Of a DNA stretch of 64,000 bases, positions 26,518-35,407 are shown in pieces. The stretch is taken from the NCBI RefSeq assembly GCF_016772275.1, contig NZ_CP065425.1, forward strand, positions 1,168,001 to 1,232,000, in the 5' to 3' direction. The notes beneath the pieces were generated by a model. It saw nothing but the letters and a program-made list of their open reading frames with translations, was not told the origin of the DNA and searched no databases. Origin of the DNA: Heyndrickxia vini. GTDB taxonomy: Bacteria > Bacillota > Bacilli > Bacillales > Bacillaceae_C. The first letter of the stretch is position 1; each line of letters opens with the position of its first letter. The position numbers were made by a program, and so were the translations under genes.

Positions 26518-28821
26518 ATGACAATTCAAGATAACGAATGGTTACAAGAACAAAAAAGGGTAGATGACACAGTTAGAAAGGTGAAAGATAAGAAGCAATC
26601 TTTGCTTTCTCAAGTGAAATCTGTCAAAGATGAAGCAGATGAGATTAAGCAGAACTTTTGGGAAGATGTGACAGTTAACCTTGACGAACCGGATGATGTT
26701 ATTGAAACCTTTACAAGTATAAAGCAACAGGCAGAGCTTCTTTCAGAACGTGAACGAAGTTATAAGCATGTGGAAGAAAATATTTCTATTCTTAATAAGC
26801 TTGAATACTCGCCTTATTTTGCACGTGTGGATTTTAAAGAACAAGATGAAGAAAATGAAAACATATATATTGGCATCGGATCTTTTCTCGATGGTGATGA
26901 TTATCTCGTTTATGATTGGCGGGCGCCGATATCAAGTATTTATTATGATGGAAGCCCTGGACCTGTTTCTTATGAAACTCCAGAAGGTCCTCGGAAAGGT
27001 GAAATGTTATTAAAACGACAATTTATAATAAAAGATGGACAGATTGAATCGTTATTCGATACAGGAGTAACGATAGGAGATGAAATGCTTCAAGAAGTGC
27101 TTGGGAATAGAGCGGATACGCAGATGAAAAACATCGTAGCGACTATTCAAAAAGAGCAAAATAAGATTATCCGTGATATAAGAAGTAGATTATTATTTGT
27201 TCAAGGGGCAGCAGGAAGTGGAAAAACATCTGCAGCATTGCAAAGAATAGCCTACCTCTTATATCGTTTTCGTGATTCGCTTTACTCTGATCAAATTATC
27301 CTGTTTTCACCTAACCGTTTGTTTAATCACTATATTTCAAAGGTACTCCCAGAGCTTGGCGAAAATAACATGGAACAAACAACGTTTTTGGAATTTGCGC
27401 AATCAAGAATTCCGGATCTCACTGTAGAAAGCTTATTTGAACAATTTGAAACAAGTTTAAACGCAGTGGATCATCACTACAGATCAAAGGCCATTCGATT
27501 AAAGGGCGATTTGCCTTTTGTTCATGCAATCAGTGATTATGTGGACAATTTAGTTACTTCAGGTTTGTTTTTTAAAGACATAAGCTTCCGTGGGAAGATA
27601 CTCATATCAAAGGAGGAAATTTCTGAGCTCTTTTATTCATATGATCAATCCTATACATTGCCGAATCGTTTTCCTCTTATTAAGAAGGAATTATTAAAAA
27701 GATTAAAAGAAATAGCTAGGGAAGAAGAAAAGGCACCGTGGGTAGAAGAGGAGATGGAGCTATTAGATAGAGAGGATTATTTAAAGGCATTTCAGCATTC
27801 TCTAAAAGGAGAAGATGATTTCAATTCTTTCGATCAAGAGAAGAAATTTTTAGCTAAACAAATTGTTAATAATTATTTTAAAAAAATACGGGCCGGAATA
27901 AAACGGTATCGGTTTTTTCACCGTAAAGCTCAGTATGTAGATTTTTTAAAAAAGGTTCCAGAATTACTTACTCTTAAAAATTATGATATCAATGCAGAAG
28001 ATTGGACAGAGATTCAAAGAAACACGATTAAATTACTAAATGAAAAAAATATTCAAATGGAAGATTCGGTTCCTTACATGTATTTATACGATTTAATTGT
28101 TGGGAGAAAGAATCAAACCTCAATTAAATATGTGTTTATCGACGAGATTCAAGATTACACACCCGCACAACTTGTCTATATGAAATTTATGTATCCATAT
28201 AGTAAGTTCACGATGCTTGGTGACATCAATCAATCCATTTTCAATAAAGGAAGCGAATCTCCAATTCAAACATCGATGAACATATTTGGGGAGGAAAAAG
28301 CTGAGATTATCCGCTTGACGAAAAGCTATCGATCAACCGCTGCAATTACAGCATTCACTAAAGCCATTTTACCTGATGGGGAGGCAATAGAGCTATTTGA
28401 GAGGGAAGGAGAACTACCATCCTTTATCATTGAAAGTACATTTGAAGGAATGTTAGATCAAATTGTTAGGCAAGTAGAAAGAATAGCGTTAACATCCAGT
28501 TCCATCGCCATAATTGGGAAGACGATGAAAGATTGTGAGCAAGCTTACCAGCAATTAAAGAAAAAAATAAACATTTCATTAATCGACTTGAAAAACCAAG
28601 AATTAGCGGAAGGCCCAATCATTCTTCCTTCCTATTTAGCAAAAGGATTGGAATTCGACAATGTTATCGTCTTAAATGCATCAGACGATCGTTACAACGA
28701 TGAATCAGAACGTACCTTGCTTTACACAATATGCACAAGAGCCATGCACCACCTCATCATCACCAGCCAAAACCAACCATCACACCTATTTGATAGGGTT
28801 CCTGAAAATTTATATAAGTAA
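26518..28821 (+). CDS. helD: RNA polymerase recycling helicase-like ATPase HelD
   Basis: A 767-residue superfamily 1 ATPase that binds RNA polymerase and releases it from stalled complexes. An N-terminal coiled-coil arm (about 1-100) carries the sequence that enters the polymerase secondary channel; the Walker A motif GAAGSGKT is at residues 230-237; later motifs include VFIDEIQDYTPAQ (Walker B), GDINQSI, SYRST and TICTRAMHHLII. AGGAGG precedes ATG 26518. The length and the domain order match B. subtilis HelD (YvgS). It is a single-gene unit with its own promoter and terminator. Confidence 0.92.
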   Translation: MTIQDNEWLQEQKRVDDTVRKVKDKKQSLLSQVKSVKDEADEIKQNFWEDVTVNLDEPDDVIETFTSIKQQAELLSERERSYKHVEENISILNKLEYSPYFARVDFKEQDEENENIYIGIGSFLDGDDYLVYDWRAPISSIYYDGSPGPVSYETPEGPRKGEMLLKRQFIIKDGQIESLFDTGVTIGDEMLQEVLGNRADTQMKNIVATIQKEQNKIIRDIRSRLLFVQGAAGSGKTSAALQRIAYLLYRFRDSLYSDQIILFSPNRLFNHYISKVLPELGENNMEQTTFLEFAQSRIPDLTVESLFEQFETSLNAVDHHYRSKAIRLKGDLPFVHAISDYVDNLVTSGLFFKDISFRGKILISKEEISELFYSYDQSYTLPNRFPLIKKELLKRLKEIAREEEKAPWVEEEMELLDREDYLKAFQHSLKGEDDFNSFDQEKKFLAKQIVNNYFKKIRAGIKRYRFFHRKAQYVDFLKKVPELLTLKNYDINAEDWTEIQRNTIKLLNEKNIQMEDSVPYMYLYDLIVGRKNQTSIKYVFIDEIQDYTPAQLVYMKFMYPYSKFTMLGDINQSIFNKGSESPIQTSMNIFGEEKAEIIRLTKSYRSTAAITAFTKAILPDGEAIELFEREGELPSFIIESTFEGMLDQIVRQVERIALTSSSIAIIGKTMKDCEQAYQQLKKKINISLIDLKNQELAEGPIILPSYLAKGLEFDNVIVLNASDDRYNDESERTLLYTICTRAMHHLIITSQNQPSHLFDRVPENLYK

Positions 28822-28828
28822 AAATCTC

Positions 28829-28866
28829 AAATCAAGTATACATCCACGTATGCTTGATTTTTTACT
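28829..28866 (+). terminator. intrinsic terminator of helD
   Basis: AATCAAGTATAC pairs with GTATGCTTGATT around a six-base loop, followed by TTTTTAC. Confidence 0.8.
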
Positions 28867-28906
28867 TTTTTATACGGTTAAAGGAAATTCTTAGTCCTTA
28901 CACGAA

Positions 28907-29035
28907 GTAGATTGGAGCGGAAGGGTGCGAGACTCCTGCGGGAAAAACGGTAAACGGGAGACCCCATAGCGAGGTACGAGCGAGGAGGCTCCCGAACCGC
29001 CCGCGGAAAGCGAGCACCCTGCAGCGGAAATCTAC
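28907..29035. repeat. GC-rich dispersed intergenic repeat, copy A
   Basis: About 130 bases, much richer in G+C than the surroundings and bounded by GTAGATT and AATCTAC. Inside, GACTCCTGCGGGA, AGACCCC, GAGGAGGCTC and GCGGAAAGCGAG blocks fold into a long imperfect palindrome. A diverged copy lies at 53685-53815. I have seen this type of sequence between genes in many Bacillaceae; its origin and role are not settled as far as I know. It codes for no protein. Confidence 0.75.
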
Positions 29036-29185
29036 GTCCACGTCCAGCACAAAGTAATAAAATTCAGCATTATATATGAAAAGTATTCAGAAAAATAAAA
29101 TGTTTCACGAATGGATTGTTCTTTCATCCATTTGAGTTTAAGATTAGAAGGTACAAAAAATTACTTTTATGGGGAGTTGATATAT

Positions 29186-29263
29186 TTGGATAACCCAAAT
29201 GGTCCTGAGCCAATAGAATATGAGGAAGTCAATATATCTGCGTACCTATTGAAGGTAAGATGA
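29186..29263 (+). CDS. putative 25-residue leader peptide upstream of corA-like gene
   Basis: A TTG start at 29186 follows GGGGAG (29171-29176) at a good distance and opens a 25-codon frame ending at TGA 29261-29263. The peptide starts MDNPNGPEPIEYEEV and is rich in Pro, Asp and Glu in its first half. Its codons 13-15 make up the 5' arm of a hairpin (29222-29231) and its stop codon is the first three bases of the 3' arm (29261-29270), so translation would open the hairpin. Acidic/proline-rich leaders control Mg2+ transporter genes in enterobacteria; a similar role for the CorA gene 30 bases downstream is inference. Confidence 0.5.
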   Translation: MDNPNGPEPIEYEEVNISAYLLKVR

Positions 29264-29270
29264 CTTCCTC
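29222..29270 (+). promoter_or_regulatory. leader hairpin before the corA-like gene
   Basis: A perfect 10-bp outer stem (GAGGAAGTCA with TGACTTCCTC) holds an inner TACCT/AGGTA stem. It ends nine bases before the GAGGAGG ribosome site of the transporter gene, so its folding state could affect translation or transcript continuity. No T-tract follows. Confidence 0.55.
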
Positions 29271-29292
29271 GTCACCAAGAGGAGGTTAGATG

Positions 29293-30240
29293 ATGTTAGA
29301 AATCTACAAAACAAATGGAATGAACAAGCTAGAAGCTGTATCTGAAATCACAAAAGGATGCTGGATTAACTTAGTTTCACCAAATGAAGAAGAAATTCAA
29401 TATGTGGCCAATCATGCGAATGTACCAGTGGATTTCATTAGGGATGCATTAGATGATGAAGAACGATCTCGGATTGAAAAAGAAGAAGGAGATGTCTTCA
29501 TTATCATTGATTATCCGTATATTTTGAAGGATGAATCAGGCTATTCAGTGTATGAAACATTGCCGCTAGGAATTATTCTAACAAATGAGTGTATCATCAC
29601 GATTTCACTTAAAGATGCCCAAGTACTGATGGATTTTAAAAATAACAAAATTAAAGGCTTTTATACGAATAAAAAAACACGATTTGCCTTACAAATCCTA
29701 TTTGTCATTTCATCCTATTATTTAAGATACCTAAAACAAATCAACAAAAAGACGGATGATGTAGAACGAGAATTACATCAAACATCGATGAAAAACAAGG
29801 AATTGTATTCCTTGCTTGCATTAGAAAAAAGTTTGGTTTATTTTACAACATCATTGAAGTCAAATAAAATGGTGCTCGATAAAATTCTCCGTATTAATTA
29901 TATAAAAATGTATGAAGAAGATAAGGACTTATTAGAAGATGTAATCATTGAAAATACACAGGCGATTGAAATGGCAGCGACGTATAGTTCTATTTTAAGC
30001 AGTATGATGAATGCCTTCGCATCCATCATTTCAAATAATTTGAACGTTGTTATGAAATTTTTAACTTCGATTACAATCATTCTTTCTTTTCCAACAATGG
30101 TTGCTAGTTTTTTAGGAATGAATGTCCATTTACCTTTTCATTTAGAAGAATACCCACATGCATTTTTAACAGCAATTATTTTTGCCATCTTTTTAGCGAG
30201 TTTAACTGCATTTATTTTTTGGAAAAAGAAATACTTTTGA
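29293..30240 (+). CDS. CorA-family magnesium/divalent cation transporter
   Basis: A 315-residue membrane channel of the CorA type. It has a soluble N-terminal regulatory domain (to about 235), a long helical stalk, and two C-terminal membrane helices; the first ends with the selectivity motif Gly275-Met276-Asn277 (FLGMNVHLPF). ATG 29293 is chosen over 29290 for spacing from GGAGG. The pentameric family imports Mg2+, sometimes Co2+ or Ni2+, or in some branches exports metals; the direction cannot be told here. The leader peptide and hairpin just upstream suggest post-transcriptional control. Confidence 0.92.
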   Translation: MLEIYKTNGMNKLEAVSEITKGCWINLVSPNEEEIQYVANHANVPVDFIRDALDDEERSRIEKEEGDVFIIIDYPYILKDESGYSVYETLPLGIILTNECIITISLKDAQVLMDFKNNKIKGFYTNKKTRFALQILFVISSYYLRYLKQINKKTDDVERELHQTSMKNKELYSLLALEKSLVYFTTSLKSNKMVLDKILRINYIKMYEEDKDLLEDVIIENTQAIEMAATYSSILSSMMNAFASIISNNLNVVMKFLTSITIILSFPTMVASFLGMNVHLPFHLEEYPHAFLTAIIFAIFLASLTAFIFWKKKYF

Positions 30241-30245
30241 AATAA

Positions 30246-30396
30246 GAAAAGCGGAAGCGCCTTGCTGATCGACGTAAAAACTGGATGGACTTTGACTGAG
30301 ATAAAGGAAACGCGGGTTATGCAAGGGGAATCGATGTTGACTTATCGTAGGGAAAAGTCCTGAAGTTTTCTAGTCGATAGGCGCTGGAGCTAGACA
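30246..30396. repeat. dispersed intergenic repeat of a second family
   Basis: About 150 bases with ends AAAGCGGAAGCGCC and GGCGCTGGAGCTAGAC, which can pair through the GGCGC/GCGCC blocks. This end pair is common between genes in Bacillaceae genomes in my experience. It is unrelated to the copy A/B repeat family in this window. No coding capacity. Confidence 0.65.
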
Positions 30397-30456
30397 AAGC
30401 AGGTACTTTATAGGAACATTGATCCTAATAAATTTATACTTTCTTTCCTTATAAAC

Positions 30457-30484
30457 AAGGCTGATCCTCAGGATCAGCCTTTTA
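30457..30484. terminator. bidirectional terminator
   Basis: AAGGCTGATCCTCAGGATCAGCCTTTT is a perfect palindrome with T-runs usable on either strand, placed between the CorA gene and the converging small membrane-protein gene. Confidence 0.8.
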
Positions 30485-30509
30485 ATATTAATGCATCGAT
30501 CATTTTTCT

Positions 30510-30644
30510 TTAGCGTTTGATTAGCTTTATGATAAAAACAATGACAGCTATAACGAGGAGAATGTGAATTAGTCCACCGGCAACATGTCCGATTAATCCT
30601 AAAATCCATAGTACGATAAGAATTCCAATTATTGTCCAAAGCAT
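30510..30644 (-). CDS. 44-residue lmo0937-family (DUF5670) membrane protein
   Basis: A tiny protein made almost wholly of two hydrophobic helices joined by GLIGHVAGGLIH, beginning MLWTIIGILIVLW and ending with Lys-rich residues. This matches the lmo0937/DUF5670 family, of unknown function, known as a general-stress (SigB) gene in Listeria. AAAGGTGA precedes the ATG by six bases, and a very good SigB promoter lies 40 bases upstream, supporting the identification. Confidence 0.88.
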   Translation of the reverse strand: MLWTIIGILIVLWILGLIGHVAGGLIHILLVIAVIVFIIKLIKR

Positions 30645-30682
30645 ATGTAACTCACCTTTCAAGTTTTTTTGTTATTGTTAGA

Positions 30683-30707
30683 ATACCCATCGTGTTGAAT
30701 AGTAAAC
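30683..30707 (-). promoter_or_regulatory. SigB-type promoter of the DUF5670 gene
   Basis: Reading the minus strand, GTTTAC (30707-30702), 13 bases, then GGGTAT (30688-30683). The SigB consensus is GTTTAA, 12-15 bases, GGGWAT, so only one base departs from it. Confidence 0.75.
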
Positions 30708-30792
30708 CAGTAAGCCAATTGTGGACATGGTTATAACCGTTTCATTTTCGGGAAAACTACGGTAATGACTGCTATGGTGAGGAGGGCTACCC

Positions 30793-32220
30793 GTGACAAA
30801 GAAAAAAATTCTTTTTTTTATTTTATTCCTATTTTTTCTTGTTTACGTTAGCACAATCATTTATCACGTGTATAAACCTCTTCCGAAAGGAATTTCCTAT
30901 GAGGGTCAAATACATCATGTTTCAGAAGATGATATTTCCTTTTTAACTGATTTAACCTACCAAAAGGCAGGACATCTGAAAATAGAGCAAGAAATCTTCC
31001 CTCGTATCTTTAAAGTCATTGATCAGGCTCAGAAATTTATTGTTTGTGATTTTTTTCTTTTTAATGGTTATTATGATCATGAATTGAATTTTCCGCCATT
31101 AAGCGAAGACGTGGCACAAAGACTCATTCGTAAAAAACAAGAAAACCCCAATATACGAATCATCGTGATTACCGACGATATCAATACATCCTATGGATCA
31201 CATAAATCAAAAGAGCTTGAAGAATTAAAACGAAATGGAATAGAAGTAGTGATGACAAATTTAGATCCTTTACGAGATTCAACTCCCCTGTATTCCGCTC
31301 TTTGGAGAATGTTCTTTCGTCCATTTGGTCAATCAGGAAAAGGGTGGATACCTAATGCGATGGCAGATACTGCACCACATATGACCATCCGTTCGTACTT
31401 GAAATTATTAAATATCAAGGCCAATCATCGAAAAACGTTTGTGACAGAAAAATCCGCATTTATTTTATCAGGGAATCCTCATGATGCTAGTGCATACTTT
31501 TCTAATCACGCGATAGAAATCAAAGGATCGATTATTCAAGATTTACTGTTTTCTGAACAAGCAGCAGCTAATCTTTCAAATGGACCGACGCTTCCGACCT
31601 ATCTATCGAAGGATGAAAAAGAGGGGAAATATCAGGTCCAATTATTAACGGAAGGGAAAGTATTTAAGCATATTTTACATGCAATCAATCAAACAAAAGC
31701 GGGGAACGAATTGTGGATGGGAATGTTTTATATTGCTGATCGAAAAATAATCCATTCCTTGCTAAATGCCGCTGATAGAGGAGTAAGAATTAAATTAATA
31801 TTGGATCCTAATGAAAATGCCTTTGGAAATAAAAAATCCGGCCTTCCAAATCGACCTGTCGCTGAGGAGCTAAACAAGAAATCTAAAGGAAAGATTCGCA
31901 TTCGATGGTATAACACGGGGAAAGAACAATATCATGCGAAGTTAATATATATAAAGAAACGAAAGCACGCCCTAATCTTTAGTGGATCCACCAATCTAAC
32001 TTTTCGAAACTTGGCCGATTATAATCTTGAGACAGATGTGAAGATAACAGCTCCTATTCAAGCAAAATTAGTTGGTAAAGTTGACCGTTATTTTGAGCGA
32101 ATTTGGTCAAATCAGGATGCCGAATATACATTGGAGCTTTCTAAGTTTCAAGGAAAACTTCTTTTTTTACAAAGAGGTGTGTATCGATTACAAAAACTAT
32201 TGCATTTAACAACGTATTGA
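30793..32220 (+). CDS. phospholipase D-like (cardiolipin synthase-type) membrane protein
   Basis: A 475-residue protein with one N-terminal membrane helix (about 5-23) and two PLD-type half-sites: NHRKTFVTEKSAFILSGNPHDAS near residues 213-235 and YHAKLIYIKKRKHALIFSGSTNL near 383-405, each with the His-x-Lys pair. The second aspartate positions of the classic HKD motif are not obvious, so the exact chemistry (phosphatidyl transfer or hydrolysis) is uncertain. It starts with GTG, seven bases after GGAGGG. Single gene; the role in lipid or envelope metabolism is inferred from the family only. Confidence 0.8.
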   Translation: MTKKKILFFILFLFFLVYVSTIIYHVYKPLPKGISYEGQIHHVSEDDISFLTDLTYQKAGHLKIEQEIFPRIFKVIDQAQKFIVCDFFLFNGYYDHELNFPPLSEDVAQRLIRKKQENPNIRIIVITDDINTSYGSHKSKELEELKRNGIEVVMTNLDPLRDSTPLYSALWRMFFRPFGQSGKGWIPNAMADTAPHMTIRSYLKLLNIKANHRKTFVTEKSAFILSGNPHDASAYFSNHAIEIKGSIIQDLLFSEQAAANLSNGPTLPTYLSKDEKEGKYQVQLLTEGKVFKHILHAINQTKAGNELWMGMFYIADRKIIHSLLNAADRGVRIKLILDPNENAFGNKKSGLPNRPVAEELNKKSKGKIRIRWYNTGKEQYHAKLIYIKKRKHALIFSGSTNLTFRNLADYNLETDVKITAPIQAKLVGKVDRYFERIWSNQDAEYTLELSKFQGKLLFLQRGVYRLQKLLHLTTY

Positions 32221-32311
32221 CGAATGAAAAGCCCATTTTCCCAAGGATAACCTTCCATTTTCGCCTAGTATGAATAAACTAGTAGCGATTTGAAATAGGA
32301 GGGGAATACTG

Positions 32312-32791
32312 ATGGCAAGACAATTAGCTTGGCACGAAACACTAGAATTGCATGAATTAATGGCGTTACAAGCAAACTGTTTAATGCATTTAAAAAAGTC
32401 TGTGAAAAAAGTGACAGATCCGGAACTTAATGATTTGTATGTATCATCGATTCGTTCGATTGAAAAAAACTTAAAAGAACTTGTTCCATTTGTGAAAAGA
32501 GCTCCCTCACCTAGAATGGACCTCATGCGTCAAGATGAAACCGGATTCTTTGCCGGGAATTTGTTAGGTGCTGCGAAAACATCAGTTAAATCATATGCTG
32601 CAGCAATAACAGAAACAGCTACTCCTGAATTAAAAGCAATCTTTACTAAGCATTTAAATAATAGTATTAAATGGCATACGAGGGTGTTCGAATATATGCA
32701 TAGAAAAGGATTATATCCTGCCTATGATTTACACAAATTATTAGAAAATGATACAAACAACGTACAAAAGGCTTTATCAATGAAATATTAA
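32312..32791 (+). CDS. spore coat protein, CotF family
   Basis: A 159-residue helical protein with the coat-F layout: an N-terminal helix pair with WHETLELHELMALQANCLMHLKK, then a second region (TSVKSYAAAITETATPELKAIF, HTRVFEYMHRKGLYPAYD) typical of YhcQ/CotF relatives. Its role would be in the spore coat or its assembly in the mother cell. AGGAGG precedes the ATG. It opens a run of sporulation genes continuing to 35692. The 90-base gap before it holds no clear terminator. Confidence 0.8.
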   Translation: MARQLAWHETLELHELMALQANCLMHLKKSVKKVTDPELNDLYVSSIRSIEKNLKELVPFVKRAPSPRMDLMRQDETGFFAGNLLGAAKTSVKSYAAAITETATPELKAIFTKHLNNSIKWHTRVFEYMHRKGLYPAYDLHKLLENDTNNVQKALSMKY

Positions 32792-32799
32792 TTAATCTA

Positions 32800-32827
32800 A
32801 GCCCATCCAAATCGATGGGTCTTTTTA
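32800..32827 (+). terminator. terminator of the cotF-like gene
   Basis: CCCATC and GATGGG form a short stem around an AT loop, followed by TCTTTTT. Confidence 0.7.
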
Positions 32828-32898
32828 TGTAAGAAGGGGAAAAATCATTCAATTCAATTTCCCCTCGTACACTTATTTACCGGAATAAGGAAGGGTTT

Positions 32899-33015
32899 TT
32901 AATAACCGCCTCCAACGTAAGCAGCTCCAATAATGACTAATAGAATAAACAAGACAACTATCAATGCAAAACCAGCTCCAGCGCCATATCCACCACCAGC
33001 AACAGCTTCACCCAT
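32899..33015 (-). CDS. YjcZ-family sporulation microprotein (38 residues)
   Basis: A 38-residue protein: a Gly/Ala-rich start ([16 protein letters not shown]), one membrane helix ([17 protein letters not shown]) and a glycine-rich end. This is the YjcZ/SscA-like spore assembly family pattern. AGGAGGTG precedes the ATG at the right distance and a SigK-like promoter lies directly upstream. It runs opposite to the second YjcZ-like gene at 33271. Confidence 0.88.
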   Translation of the reverse strand: MGEAVAGGGYGAGAGFALIVVLFILLVIIGAAYVGGGY

Positions 33016-33037
33016 AATAACACCTCCTGTTCATGGT

Positions 33038-33065
33038 TATTCTATGAAACTAAATTGATATCGTT
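33038..33065 (-). promoter_or_regulatory. SigK-like promoter of the yjcZ-like gene
   Basis: On the minus strand, AACG (33065-33062), 15 bases, then CATAGAATA (33046-33038). The SigK -10 consensus is CATANNNTA, matched exactly; the -35 AC is present with a spacer one base short of usual. Fits mother-cell expression. Confidence 0.5.
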
Positions 33066-33270
33066 ATAGACATTAACCCGTCCTTTATGAATTAGTCAGA
33101 CGCTTATTTTTTTAAATAGTAATCCCTACCTAATTCCAATCCCCCATAGACTTATGCCTTTCCAACAATAATGAATGTACATATGCTGGTAATGAAGTTG
33201 TTTGGAAATCTTGTTTTATACAAAATGATGGAAATTTCTATGCAACGAAAGTGGAAAGGAGGAGATCATA

Positions 33271-33408
33271 ATGGGTTTTGGTTTTGGAGGAGCTCCATGG
33301 TGCCGACGTCAAGTAGTCCAGCCTGTTGCACGACCACCATTTAACTTTGCATTAATCGTAGTCCTATTTATCCTGCTTATTATTGTAGGTGCAGCTATTT
33401 GTATGTAA
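33271..33408 (+). CDS. YjcZ-like sporulation microprotein (45 residues)
   Basis: A 45-residue protein with a Gly/Phe start (MGFGFGGAPWCRRQ), a proline- and arginine-containing middle and one membrane helix ([18 protein letters not shown]), almost identical in the helix to the 38-residue protein on the opposite strand. AAAGGAGGAGAT precedes ATG 33271. It lies 44 bases before the squalene-hopene cyclase gene and is probably transcribed with it. Confidence 0.82.
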   Translation: MGFGFGGAPWCRRQVVQPVARPPFNFALIVVLFILLIIVGAAICM

Positions 33409-33452
33409 TGTAATGGATGATTCTCAGGCGAGCAAGAGAGTGGGGTGAATAA

Positions 33453-35288
33453 ATGAATATAAATGAAAAGATTAGCAATAAAATAAACCAACTTACCGAG
33501 GAGATTATAAACTGTCAAGAAAGTGATGGGGCATGGAGGCTTTGTTTCGAAAGCGGCACGATGACAGATGCTTATCTACTGATCATTCTGCGGATTTTGG
33601 AATATGAAGAGGAGAAATTAATCAAAAGACTTTACAGGCGATTAATCAATACTCAACAAACAAATGGAGCTTGGATATTATATGACGACGAGGAAGGAAA
33701 TCTTTCAGCTACGGTTGAAGCATACACGGCTCTATTATATTCAGGCTATGTATCCCAATCAGACGAAAACATGAAAAAAGCAGAGACATTTATAGTAGAA
33801 CATGGTGGTCTCGAAAAAGTTCATGTATCAACGAAATTTATGTTAGCACTAAACAATCTATACCCATGGCCTAAGTTCTTTCCTCTTCCACTATATCTAC
33901 TAAATATTCCGAAATTCCTTCCAGTCCATTTTAATAAATTTAGTGCTTATGTTCGTGCACACCTATCACCTATTTTAATTCTAGGTCATAAAAAATTTGC
34001 AATAAAAAATGATTGGACACCCGATTTATCCCATTTACTCACTCGCCGAAAAAAAGGTCGGAAACGAAAAGGGCTTTTTTCACGACTTTCGCCATTTCAT
34101 TTCCTCACTAAAAAAGCAATGGGAAAAGCCGAATCGTATATGCTTGAAAGGATCGAGGATGACGGAACACTATATAGTTACGCAAGTGCTACTTTTTATA
34201 TGGTATATGCAATGCTTGCACTAGGTTACCGACCGAATTCACCATATATTCTGCATGCAATCGAAGGGTTAAAATCGTTGCTATTTCATCAATCAGAAGA
34301 CAGCCATTTGCAGAATTCGCCATCAACCATTTGGGATACGGCATTACTAAGCTATGCTTTACAGGAATCAGGTATCCCGATAGATACTCCGGTCATTCAA
34401 TCCTCAGCTAAATTCTTGCATTCTGTTCAGCAAACAGTAAAAAAAGAAGGAAGCACACATACACCGGGAGGATGGGGATTTTCAGTTACAAATACTTCTA
34501 ATCCAGATATCGATGATACACAGGCAGCGCTGCGAGTTATTTCTCAGTTTGCTTTACATCAATCAGAATACCGAAAGTCATGGAATTTAGGGGTCAATTG
34601 GTTAATGTCCATGCAAAACGATGATGGAGGATGGGGAGCATTTGAAAGAAATCAATATAAAAGCTTTATAGGACTATTTCCTATTGAAAATTTTAAAGAT
34701 ACCGCGATTGATCCATCCACAGCTGATTTAACAGGAAGAACACTAGAGTTTTTTGGAAATTATGTGAATGTCTCAACACTACATCCACGGATTCAATTAG
34801 CTGTAGATTGGTTGTGCAAACATCAAGAGCAGAATGGATCGTGGTATGGACGATGGGGAGTTTCATATATATACGGAACTTGGGCAGCTGTAACCGGTCT
34901 GAGAGCCGTCGGTGTAGAAACAGCGCATCCATCGATTCAAAAGGCGAGAAATTGGCTGCTAAGTATTCAGCGAGCCGATGGAGGATGGGGAGAATCTTGT
35001 ATAAGTGATATAGAAAAGAAGTATGTACCATTACCATTTTCAACAATTGTACAAACCTCCTGGGCTTTGGATGCACTTATTTCAACTGCTGAATATTCCA
35101 CTCAAGAAATTGAGAGTGGGATCCATTTTCTCACGAAAGAGCGTGATGAATCGGAAAGATCTGTAACCTATCCAACAGGAGCGGGGTTACCCGGTCATTT
35201 TTATATAAACTATCATAGCTATCATTTGATTTGGCCCTTGCTAACATTAAGTCATTATCGTAATAAATATTTAAATGGGGCGATTTAA
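33453..35288 (+). CDS. sqhC: squalene-hopene/sporulenol-type terpene cyclase
   Basis: A class II triterpene cyclase of 611 residues. The acid motif DIDD is at 352-355 (PDIDDTQAALR), and several QW repeats are visible (for example QNDDGGWGAF, QEQNGSWYGRWG, QRADGGWGE). In B. subtilis the homologue SqhC makes sporulenes from tetraprenyl-type precursors in spores; in other bacteria the same fold makes hopene from squalene. The surrounding coat and YjcZ genes favour the sporulation role here, as inference. GAGTGGGGTG precedes the ATG. Confidence 0.88.
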   Translation: MNINEKISNKINQLTEEIINCQESDGAWRLCFESGTMTDAYLLIILRILEYEEEKLIKRLYRRLINTQQTNGAWILYDDEEGNLSATVEAYTALLYSGYVSQSDENMKKAETFIVEHGGLEKVHVSTKFMLALNNLYPWPKFFPLPLYLLNIPKFLPVHFNKFSAYVRAHLSPILILGHKKFAIKNDWTPDLSHLLTRRKKGRKRKGLFSRLSPFHFLTKKAMGKAESYMLERIEDDGTLYSYASATFYMVYAMLALGYRPNSPYILHAIEGLKSLLFHQSEDSHLQNSPSTIWDTALLSYALQESGIPIDTPVIQSSAKFLHSVQQTVKKEGSTHTPGGWGFSVTNTSNPDIDDTQAALRVISQFALHQSEYRKSWNLGVNWLMSMQNDDGGWGAFERNQYKSFIGLFPIENFKDTAIDPSTADLTGRTLEFFGNYVNVSTLHPRIQLAVDWLCKHQEQNGSWYGRWGVSYIYGTWAAVTGLRAVGVETAHPSIQKARNWLLSIQRADGGWGESCISDIEKKYVPLPFSTIVQTSWALDALISTAEYSTQEIESGIHFLTKERDESERSVTYPTGAGLPGHFYINYHSYHLIWPLLTLSHYRNKYLNGAI

Positions 35289-35407
35289 CGATTTTGTATT
35301 AAAGGGTAAAATGCCGTTTCTTATACTAATTTGTTTTAATATGATATACCATGTCTTAAAAACTAAACTTATAGGAAATTCTCTAATAGGAGCAAAGGAG
35401 GGAGATA

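Noticed and set aside
29160-29292. M-box or other known Mg2+ riboswitch
   Set aside because: The leader is only ~130 bases and I see none of the M-box conserved blocks; the hairpin plus short frame explains the sequence better.
30726-30760. SigB-like promoter for the phospholipase D-like gene
   Set aside because: A GTTATA...GGGAAA pair exists but both boxes depart from consensus in several positions.
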